Source of the DNA: Nitrosomonadales bacterium
GTDB lineage: Bacteria > Pseudomonadota > Gammaproteobacteria > Burkholderiales > Gallionellaceae
Direction: 5' to 3'
Length of the DNA stretch: 42,181 nt
NCBI GenBank assembly: GCA_016218445.1
Contig: JACREC010000115.1
Span: 1-42,181 of the forward strand
The notes under the pieces are model-generated. The model searched no databases. It worked only from the letters and a program-made list of their open reading frames with translations, and had not been told where the DNA came from. Below, one piece after another: positions 16,653-23,197 of this stretch (positions are counted from its first letter, which is position 1; each line of letters opens with the position of its first letter). Position numbers and translations under genes: made by a program.

Positions 16653-18497
16653 TCACGCGATGATGTGGTGTACCGGCAGCTTGCTCATGCGCCATTCGCC
16701 TGTCTTCGCGTCGTACTGCGACGCGGTGAAGGCATGCCACTCGGTATCTTCCAGCTTCGGATAATCGCCACGGTAATAGTAACCCGGCCACCGGGTTTCC
16801 TGCCTGAACAGCGTGTGCCTGAGCACGGCCTCCGCAGTCCAGACCCGGTGGTTGAGTTCCCATGCTCTCTGAAGTTGGTGGAGATCCTCGGCGCCGATAT
16901 GGTCGAGGTCCTCCTTCAGCATGCCCAGTAGCTCCAGACCACGGTTGAGCATCGGTTCGCTGGTCACATAAAAAGTGCTGATGCCGCCGACGTACTCATC
17001 CATGATCTTCTCCAGCCTCTGCAGGCCCTGAAGAGGCGAGATGTAGCTTGGCGCCACGCTCCCGGCGACGATCTCGTTCCTGCCCACTGCGTAGTTTTCC
17101 AGCGGCTTGAATATCGTTTCCTGAAGCATCTTGACCTGAGTTTCGTCCACCTGGGGCAGGTTCCCGGCCAACTCCATGACATATTTGACGGCGGACTTCC
17201 CGGCTATCCTGCCCTCGGTGAAGGAGCCGGACGAGAACTTGTGCGCGGAACCGCCGATGGTGTCCCCGGCCCCGAACAGTCCTTCGACCGTCGTCATCCG
17301 GTTGTATCCCCACTGGTAGTCCGCCGGGGCGCAGTCCTCAGGCCCGCTTGCCCAGGCACCGGAACAGGTGGCGTGAGAACCCATGATGTAGGGTTCGGAA
17401 GTAATCAGCTCGGACGGTTTCTCCTTGGGATCTATGTTCTGCGAAGCCCAGACCACCGCCTGGCCGACCGTCATGTCGAGGAAATCCTCCCAGCCGATTT
17501 CCTCCTTTTCTTTGGTGTCGAGCACCTTCTGTGTCTGCATGTAAATGGGGCCCTTGCCGGCCTTGATTTCCTGCAACATCGCATGATTGCGCAGGCAGGT
17601 CGGCAACGGCGCGATCTCCGCATATTTGCCGACCATCGATTTGATCTCGTCGAGCCGGGAGGCCTCGTAGCTGTCGCCATAGGCGTTGGTGGTCTGTGCT
17701 TTAAGGAGCAACGACCAGGCACCGACCGGGCCGTAACCGTCCTTGAAGCGGGCGAGAACGACCCGGTTCTCCATCTGGATCATTTTGGCGCCGGTACGCA
17801 ACACCAGACCATAGGCCGAAGCGCTGCTCCATGGCGCATACCAGGTCCTGCCCGCGCCTTCGCCGACCGACCTGGGCTTGAAGAGGTGTGAACCGCCGCC
17901 GGCAGCGACGATGACCGCTTTCGCCCGGAACACGTAAAGGCTCCCGTCCCGGACGTTGAAGCCGACGGCGCCGGCGACCCGGTTGGGATGCGTCTTGTCC
18001 ATCAGCAAATGCGTCACCATGATGCGGTTGTACACTTCGCTGGCGGACTTCCTGGCGGCTTCGGCGATGATCGGCTTGTAACTCTCGCCGTGTATCATGA
18101 CCTGCCATTTCCCTTCTCTCAGGTATCGGCCGGTCTTCGGGTCCTTCATGATCGGCAGACCCCACTCCTCGAACTTGTGGACAGTGGCGTCGACATGCCG
18201 GGCGATGTCGAAGATCAGGTCTTCCCGCACCAGACCCATCAGGTCACCGCGTGCATAGCGGACGAAATCTTCCGGCTGGTTCTCGCCCCACTGCATCCCC
18301 ATATAACAATTTATCGCCGACAGGCCGTGCGCGACGGCACCGCTCCGCTCGATGTTTGCCTTTTCGACGAGGACGATCTTCAAGTTCCGCCCCCAGTATC
18401 TGGATTCGTAAGTGGCACCGCAGCCGCCGAAACCGCCGCCTATGACGAGAATATCCGAATCCACTAACTTGATGTTTCCGGATGATCGCAGACTCAT
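16653..18497 (-). CDS. aprA: dissimilatory adenylylsulfate (APS) reductase, alpha subunit
   Basis: A 614-residue FAD subunit of APS reductase. In sulfur oxidisers it runs in reverse, joining sulfite and AMP to form APS in the cytosol. The FAD-binding motif VIGGGFGGCGATYESRYW is at about residues 17-34; GGSAHKFSSGSFTEGRIA and the C-terminal RWPGYYYRGDYPKLED match AprA. Full length with no lesions. Its SD (GAGGTG) lies in the end of aprB, and the two genes are 4 bp apart. The aprM-aprB-aprA order matches the sulfur-oxidiser lineage that uses AprM rather than QmoABC. Confidence 0.97.
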   Translation of the reverse strand: MSLRSSGNIKLVDSDILVIGGGFGGCGATYESRYWGRNLKIVLVEKANIERSGAVAHGLSAINCYMGMQWGENQPEDFVRYARGDLMGLVREDLIFDIARHVDATVHKFEEWGLPIMKDPKTGRYLREGKWQVMIHGESYKPIIAEAARKSASEVYNRIMVTHLLMDKTHPNRVAGAVGFNVRDGSLYVFRAKAVIVAAGGGSHLFKPRSVGEGAGRTWYAPWSSASAYGLVLRTGAKMIQMENRVVLARFKDGYGPVGAWSLLLKAQTTNAYGDSYEASRLDEIKSMVGKYAEIAPLPTCLRNHAMLQEIKAGKGPIYMQTQKVLDTKEKEEIGWEDFLDMTVGQAVVWASQNIDPKEKPSELITSEPYIMGSHATCSGAWASGPEDCAPADYQWGYNRMTTVEGLFGAGDTIGGSAHKFSSGSFTEGRIAGKSAVKYVMELAGNLPQVDETQVKMLQETIFKPLENYAVGRNEIVAGSVAPSYISPLQGLQRLEKIMDEYVGGISTFYVTSEPMLNRGLELLGMLKEDLDHIGAEDLHQLQRAWELNHRVWTAEAVLRHTLFRQETRWPGYYYRGDYPKLEDTEWHAFTASQYDAKTGEWRMSKLPVHHIIA

Positions 18498-18501
18498 GGC
18501 A

Positions 18502-18957
18502 TCACACCTCTTTCTTCTGCAAAACCGGGAGTGTTGGCAGATTCTCTACCCCGAGTGCCGCTGGCTCGTGCGCCAGCAGCGGAGAGCTCAGGGCGTTTGC
18601 ATCGGGAGCTTCATATTCGGATGGCGACTTGATGGAACCCCAGGGGGTTGCCCTGATCGGGAATGTGAACTCCTTTACCCGACCGTCCCGATACCTGGTC
18701 TTCCAGGAGATCGTTCCCTTTGCCTCTTCCCTGAGCACCCTGACGCTGTGGCCCAGCGGGGCGAAGTCCGCATAGCCTCGGACGTCTATCGCATGTTGCG
18801 GACATGCCTTCACGCACGAGTAGCACTCCCAGCAGAAATTGGGCTCGATGTTGTAAGACCTTCTGTAGACCGTGTCTATGTGCATGATGTCGGACGGGCA
18901 TATATCCACGCACTGACCACAGCCGTCGCATCGCGTCATGTATGTGAAGGTGGGCAT
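18502..18957 (-). CDS. aprB: APS reductase, beta subunit (two 4Fe-4S ferredoxin)
   Basis: A 151-residue electron-transfer partner of AprA. Two 4Fe-4S motifs are seen, CDGCGQCVDICP (residues 10-21) and CWECYSCVKACP (about 42-53), then the AprB-specific tail that wraps around AprA (RVKEFTFPIRATPWGS). The SD is GGAGGAG before the ATG, and the start overlaps the end of aprM by 22 bp, so translation is coupled. Confidence 0.97.
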   Translation of the reverse strand: MPTFTYMTRCDGCGQCVDICPSDIMHIDTVYRRSYNIEPNFCWECYSCVKACPQHAIDVRGYADFAPLGHSVRVLREEAKGTISWKTRYRDGRVKEFTFPIRATPWGSIKSPSEYEAPDANALSSPLLAHEPAALGVENLPTLPVLQKKEV

Positions 18958-19706
18958 CGATCTCCTCCTGTCGTTGCGGGCGCTGGCAGGCCGGAAGAAC
19001 CGTCTGCCTCCTCCACCCTTCTCTGAAAGGCCATTACGGGCTTGTAGAACATATGCGGTAACTTGGACCAGGACACGGAAACAAAGAGCAGCGTCGTGAA
19101 GAAGAGGTAGATGCCGGCGAATACCCTGGTCGCAGAAACGTTCTCCGCCATCGCGACAACTTCCAGCAGAAGTGCAAACGTCACGCTTGCGAGGAGCGTG
19201 ACGATGAACAGGTCGGCACGCTCCAGCCGCCAGGGCGAGTGGCCGTCATGCATTACGTTTACCCTGAGAAAGAAGAAAAACCAGTATCCACCAACAAGCG
19301 TCATCAGGGCGCCGATGTTCCATAGGATCGGGAGGACAGCCGGCGCATACGTGTCTGTTGGATAGATGAATACCATAACGATGGTCATCATCAGATAGAG
19401 CACGAAGCCGTAGAACATCAGGACATGCGAAATCCTTCTGTGGTTGTTGCAGAATTCGCCGAAAGTTGCGATGTCGTGTACGAGGGTCCGGACCGCGATA
19501 GCAGCCATGTCCGCGGCGCCGAGGCGCCGCTTTGCGGCAGCCTTTGTCCGCTTCCTTTCTTGCAGGAAGAATTTGATTTTCTTCCCATGAATAAGATCGA
19601 ATAGCGTTCCAATAGCAACCGCGAGTGCCATCAAAACGATGTAGACCTGCAAGACGGCAGGAGATACGAAAAGTGTCAGCGGGGTGAACGGATTGGTGGT
19701 AAACAT
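18936..19706 (-). CDS. aprM: AprM, membrane anchor/electron-transfer partner of APS reductase
   Basis: A 256-residue protein with about five membrane helices (near residues 15-37, 90-112, 120-145, 170-190 and 200-220). Histidines at the helix edges (for example HNHRRISHV-type NNHRRISH) are possible heme or quinone ligands. In Apr lineage I sulfur oxidisers AprM is thought to link AprBA to the quinone pool in place of QmoABC. A strong SD, GGGAGGTAAT, precedes the ATG. First gene of aprMBA. Confidence 0.9.
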   Translation of the reverse strand: MFTTNPFTPLTLFVSPAVLQVYIVLMALAVAIGTLFDLIHGKKIKFFLQERKRTKAAAKRRLGAADMAAIAVRTLVHDIATFGEFCNNHRRISHVLMFYGFVLYLMMTIVMVFIYPTDTYAPAVLPILWNIGALMTLVGGYWFFFFLRVNVMHDGHSPWRLERADLFIVTLLASVTFALLLEVVAMAENVSATRVFAGIYLFFTTLLFVSVSWSKLPHMFYKPVMAFQRRVEEADGSSGLPAPATTGGDRCPPSHT

Positions 19707-19854
19707 ATTACCTCCCGATACAAGCCGGCGCCCTCTTGGAATGGCGGAGGAGCCTTGTCTTGCAGGCGAAGCCTGCGTTTGGATGTTGCGGAGCTACAGT
19801 TGCCTGAAGCGCCAGTCCCTGCGCCAAGCGTAAGAAAAGTAAATCATTTTACTC

Positions 19855-19882
19855 ATGGTAGCACTTATAGAGGTCATGTCAA
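19855..19882 (-). promoter_or_regulatory. candidate promoter of the aprMBA operon
   Basis: On the minus strand, TTGACA (19877-19882) and TACCAT (19855-19860) are separated by 16 bp, leaving a leader of roughly 140 nt before aprM. The leader contains the hairpin GCAGGCTTCGCCTGC near 19765. The rest of 19707-20030 shows no gene. Confidence 0.4.
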
Positions 19883-20030
19883 TTAATTTACCCAGAAGGC
19901 AGTTAGGCAGGAGGGATAGAAAATTCCTTCTGCTTCTATGGATAATCACGCGCTCCCGCCAAGCTTCCACCGGCAGCTAAAATAAAGCCACTCACAGGTT
20001 TCTCCGGTGACCGCAAAGCACTGCTGCGCG

Positions 20031-20801
20031 TCATGGCGCCTGGTCGTCGCGCGTAACCACTTCGCCTTCGGCGGCTGGGGCCGGTTCCTCCTGTGTCGGG
20101 AACAAGTCGCGATAGATTGCGTATATCGAAGTGATGACTACCGGCAGCAGGACCAGCCAGCCCAGCAGCATCGGCAGGGTGGCCAGGACTGCGAATGGCA
20201 GCAGCATCACGGCGTATACCGTCAACGGAATCATGTTGCGCAGAAAGGCGCGCAGGCTGGCTTTCAGCGCGGGTATGGGCTGCATTCCGCCGAAGATCAC
20301 CAGCATGGGTGCGAACTGCATCGCCATCATCAGCACGCTGAACAGCGTCACGCCCAACAGCAGCGCAAACCCGGCGCCTGCGGCGGCTTGCATCAATATT
20401 GCCGGGTCGTCCGGCGATTTGCCGCTCATCAGGATGCCAACCAGTGTCGCGCCGCCGGTGAGCATCATCACGCCGAGTATCAGCAATTGGCCGACCAGAT
20501 TGACGCCGCCCAGCGTTACAAGCTGCTGCGCGTGTTGCTGAAATCCGGCGAACAAATGTGCCAGCTCCAGCTCTTCTCCCCGCGCCAGGGCGTGGCAGCC
20601 AAACATGTAGCCGGCGAGCAGCACCGGGAACAGCATCGTGGCCAGCGGGTCTCCGACCACGGGGATGGATGCGATGCCGAGCAGCCCGACTACTCCGATG
20701 GCTGTCAGCACCATCCATAACAACGGATTCTTCCTGAACAGCCAATAGCCATTCTTGATCCACATCCAGCCGTGGGAGGCATTTACTTTGCGAGCTTCCA
20801 T
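20031..20801 (-). CDS. BPSS1780-family membrane protein
   Basis: A 256-residue integral membrane protein with about six helices and the family opening VNASHGWMWIKNGYWLFRKNP. Function unknown. The start at 20801 (MEARKV) is chosen over 20816 because the DNA upstream of 20803 is a repeat element whose edge gives the SD GAGAGGTG, 7 nt from this ATG. It is the last gene of DUF2782-thrB-BPSS1780, separated from thrB by the 142-bp element. Confidence 0.85.
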   Translation of the reverse strand: MEARKVNASHGWMWIKNGYWLFRKNPLLWMVLTAIGVVGLLGIASIPVVGDPLATMLFPVLLAGYMFGCHALARGEELELAHLFAGFQQHAQQLVTLGGVNLVGQLLILGVMMLTGGATLVGILMSGKSPDDPAILMQAAAGAGFALLLGVTLFSVLMMAMQFAPMLVIFGGMQPIPALKASLRAFLRNMIPLTVYAVMLLPFAVLATLPMLLGWLVLLPVVITSIYAIYRDLFPTQEEPAPAAEGEVVTRDDQAP

Positions 20802-20803
20802 CT

Positions 20804-20945
20804 GAGCACCTCTCAAAACTTAAATTTCGTTTCCCTACTGTGTTGCGCTCAAAAAATCTTGCTTACATATCTGTTCCATACGCTGCGCTGCGATTTTTTT
20901 CGCGCGCCTTGTATGGCTTGGAAATTTAAATTTTTAGAGGCACTC
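20804..20945. mobile_element. 142-bp inverted-repeat (MITE-like) element, copy 2
   Basis: Exactly 142 bp, ends GAGCACCTCT and AGAGGCACTC, arms continuing AAAAnTTAAATT. It is inverted relative to copies 1 and 3 by the order of its internal blocks (AAGGCGCGCG, ATATGTAAGCAAG). It fills the gap between the thrB stop (7 bp away) and the next start codon (2 bp away), and its end acts as that gene's SD. Confidence 0.82.
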
Positions 20946-20952
20946 AGTAATT

Positions 20953-21897
20953 TTATAACCAAACGGTATTGCCATCCGCAGCAATGTGTTGTTGCAGGAT
21001 GCGTTTGAATTGTTCAGGGTCACGCACATGAACCAGTTCGCCTTCGCGCGGCAGGTGCAAGTTAAACAGGCGCGACAGCCAGAAACGCAACGCCGCAGCA
21101 CGCAAGGCGATTGGCCAAGCCGAATGTTCTTCCGGCTGGAATGGCCGCACTGCGTGGTAGGCGCGCAGCAAAGCCCGGGTGCGCGCCTCGTCCAGCATAC
21201 CGTCCGCATCCATGCACCAGTCGTTCACGGTAATGGCCACGTCATACAGCAGGCTGTCGTTGCAGGCAAAATAGAAATCAATCAGGCCGCCGACGCGCGC
21301 GCCGTTGAACAGCACGTTGTCGCGGAACAGGTCGGCGTGGATTATGCCCTGCGGCAATGCGGCCAGCGTGTGTTGTGCATGGAAAGCGACTTCGCTGTCC
21401 AGCAGCGCCGCATCCTGTGGCGACAAAAAGGATCTGACCTGTTGAGCGGCGCGAGTGCGCCACGCGGCTGCGCGCGCGTTGGGCATGGTTTCGGCGAAGC
21501 TCTGCGCCGCGCAATGCAATTGCCCCAGCACTGCGCCCACGGCGGCACAGTGCGCCGCATCCGCCCGTGTCAGGGATTTGCCGGATAGGCGGCTGACGAT
21601 GCAGGCAGGCTTGCCATTCAGCACGCCGAGGAAACGGTTATGCCGGTCTGCCACCGGGCTGGGGCAGGGAATGCCGTGCCGCGCGAGGTGGGACATCAGG
21701 TTGAGGTAGAACGGCAGTTCGCCGGAGGTGAGCTTCTCGAACAGCGTCAGCACGAAACGGCCGTTGCTGGTGGTGACGAAGTAGTTGGTGTTCTCGATTC
21801 CCGAGGCGATGCCATGCAGTTCAAGCAGGCTGCCGAGAGAATAATCGCTCAGCCACGCCGTCAGTTCTGTTTCGGTGACGCGGGTAAAAACGGCCAT
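20953..21897 (-). CDS. thrB: homoserine kinase (aminoglycoside-phosphotransferase fold)
   Basis: Phosphorylates homoserine in threonine synthesis. 314 residues of the HSK2 type found in beta- and alphaproteobacteria, not the GHMP-kinase type. It opens MAVFTRVTETELTAWL; the family segment SGIENTNYFVTT is at about residues 32-43 and the catalytic Brenner motif HADLFRDNVLF near 194. All are intact. It lies downstream of the DUF2782 gene on the same strand. Confidence 0.95.
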   Translation of the reverse strand: MAVFTRVTETELTAWLSDYSLGSLLELHGIASGIENTNYFVTTSNGRFVLTLFEKLTSGELPFYLNLMSHLARHGIPCPSPVADRHNRFLGVLNGKPACIVSRLSGKSLTRADAAHCAAVGAVLGQLHCAAQSFAETMPNARAAAWRTRAAQQVRSFLSPQDAALLDSEVAFHAQHTLAALPQGIIHADLFRDNVLFNGARVGGLIDFYFACNDSLLYDVAITVNDWCMDADGMLDEARTRALLRAYHAVRPFQPEEHSAWPIALRAAALRFWLSRLFNLHLPREGELVHVRDPEQFKRILQQHIAADGNTVWL

Positions 21898-21914
21898 CGC
21901 CTGTTAACCCGGAC

Positions 21915-22250
21915 TCAGAACTGGTGAATGATCCAGCGTGGGGGGCGCACACCGGAGTCCAGGCTTTCCTGGCGCGAGAATTTGCCATCGCCAAGATCAT
22001 CCACCAGGAAGTAGGGCTTGCCGACCTTGGGAGTGATCTTGATCATGTAAAGCCTGCCTCCGGCGCGGTATTCTTCCACCGTCTGTTCGGTCTGCTTGGT
22101 GATGGTTACCTGCGGCTCCAGATCGGTATCCGGCGCGTTCGCATCAAATGGCGGTGGGGGCTGCAACGGCTGCAGATCGCGCGGCTGCGGCTGTCCCGCG
22201 AATGCGGCGCTGCACAAGCCGCCCAGGAATAAAGTGGTAATCAGGCGCAT
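21915..22250 (-). CDS. DUF2782 domain protein, exported
   Basis: A 111-residue small protein with a signal peptide (MRLITTLFLGGLCSAAFAG) and a proline-rich stretch, then the DUF2782 core (TITKQTEQTVEEYRAGGRLYMIKITP). Function unknown; it commonly lies beside thrB and polA in betaproteobacteria. The start at 22250 fits the signal peptide, with GGGGAA upstream, better than the track's 22280. Confidence 0.87.
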   Translation of the reverse strand: MRLITTLFLGGLCSAAFAGQPQPRDLQPLQPPPPFDANAPDTDLEPQVTITKQTEQTVEEYRAGGRLYMIKITPKVGKPYFLVDDLGDGKFSRQESLDSGVRPPRWIIHQF

Positions 22251-22313
22251 CGCATTTCCCCGGTGGTTTTGCATGGGCACATTTTAGCAGAGAAGAGAGT
22301 TGAGCAAGGCTCA

Positions 22314-22373
22314 TAACCAGCGACTTGGCTGGCGTTGTTTGCCAGCCTAGTCGAATGGCTAGTAGTTTTATCA
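22314..22373 (+). mobile_element. 60-bp hairpin element, copy 1
   Basis: Begins TAACCAGCGACTTGGCTGGC and ends GGCTAGTAGTTTTATCA, preceded by CA. The stem is GGCTGGC/GCCAGCC, with outer pairs ACT/AGT and a partial ACCA/TGGCT. The upstream TTGAGCAAGGCTCA resembles the interior of the 142-bp element, so this copy may sit in a decayed one. Confidence 0.85.
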
Positions 22374-22421
22374 AGGTACAAAGGGCAAGGCAAGCCCCCG
22401 TCTTGCTGTCGTTCCCTGGAC

Positions 22422-22449
22422 CTTGTTCCTTGAATCTTGTACCTTGAAT
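22422..22449. repeat. two tandem copies of a 14-mer CTTGTNCCTTGAAT
   Basis: CTTGTTCCTTGAAT and CTTGTACCTTGAAT in tandem, just after the 3' end of the LOG-family gene. A related AAGGTACAAAGG lies at 22374. A short degenerate minisatellite with no evident role. Confidence 0.6.
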
Positions 22450-22453
22450 CTGC

Positions 22454-23170
22454 TTACAGGTAAAACTGCCGTTCGCGCTCCGCCTCCGAAAGCTCGAAAC
22501 CGCGCGCCTCGTAATGCTTGAAGATGGCGCTTACCACGGCTTCCGGGTCGTCGATCAGCTGGATCATGTCCATGTCTTCTGGGTGGATCATGCCCTCGAC
22601 CAGCAGCGTCTGCCGGAACCAGTCCACCATGCCGCGCCAATAATCGCTGCACACCAGGATAATCGGGATGTGCCGCGTCTTGCCGGTCTGCACCAGGGTG
22701 AGCGCTTCCATCAATTCATCCAGCGTGCCAAAACCGCCGGGCATCACCACATAAGCAATGGCAAATTTCACGAACATCACCTTGCGCGCGAAGAAATGCT
22801 GGAATGTCTGGCTGATGTTCTGGTAAGGGTTAGAGCGCTGTTCATGCGGCAACTGGATGTTCAGCCCCACGCTGGGCGATTTGCCGTAGAACGCGCCCTT
22901 GTTGGCCGCTTCCATGATGCCCGGCCCGCCGCCGGAGATGACCGAAAAACCGGCATCCGACAGCAGCCGCGCGATATGCTCGGTGAGCTGGTAATAGGGG
23001 TGTTCGGGCAGAACGCGCGCGCTGCCGAAGAAGCTGACAGCAGGCTGGATGGCGTTCAGCCGTTCGGTGGCGGAGACGAATTCTGACATAATGCCGAACA
23101 CGCGCCACGCCTCTTTCGAGTTCCATATTTCCGGCAATTGCGAGGAGGGTATCTTGGACTGGTTATTCAT
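22454..23170 (-). CDS. LOG-family (TIGR00730) Rossmann-fold nucleotide hydrolase
   Basis: A 238-residue protein with the LOG motifs GGGPGIMEAANKGA (about residues 79-92) and PGGFGTLDELMEALT (near 143). LOG enzymes cleave nucleoside 5'-monophosphates to the base and ribose 5-phosphate; the bacterial substrate (AMP, or cytokinin-like) is unclear. Its start is only 27 bp from the divergent polA start, so the promoters must overlap or lie in the neighbouring gene. Confidence 0.92.
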   Translation of the reverse strand: MNNQSKIPSSQLPEIWNSKEAWRVFGIMSEFVSATERLNAIQPAVSFFGSARVLPEHPYYQLTEHIARLLSDAGFSVISGGGPGIMEAANKGAFYGKSPSVGLNIQLPHEQRSNPYQNISQTFQHFFARKVMFVKFAIAYVVMPGGFGTLDELMEALTLVQTGKTRHIPIILVCSDYWRGMVDWFRQTLLVEGMIHPEDMDMIQLIDDPEAVVSAIFKHYEARGFELSEAERERQFYL

Positions 23171-23197
23171 GCTTGATGAACCTTTAAACGAAAAATA

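Noticed and set aside
19765-19780. Riboswitch or attenuator in the aprM leader
   Set aside because: Only one short hairpin (GCAGGC/GCCTGC) is seen, with no T-tract or alternative pairing.
22314-22373. 60-bp repeats as integron attC sites (59-base elements)
   Set aside because: Length fits, but the core sites RYYYAAC and GTTRRRY are absent, no integrase or cassettes are present, and copies are nested within other repeats.
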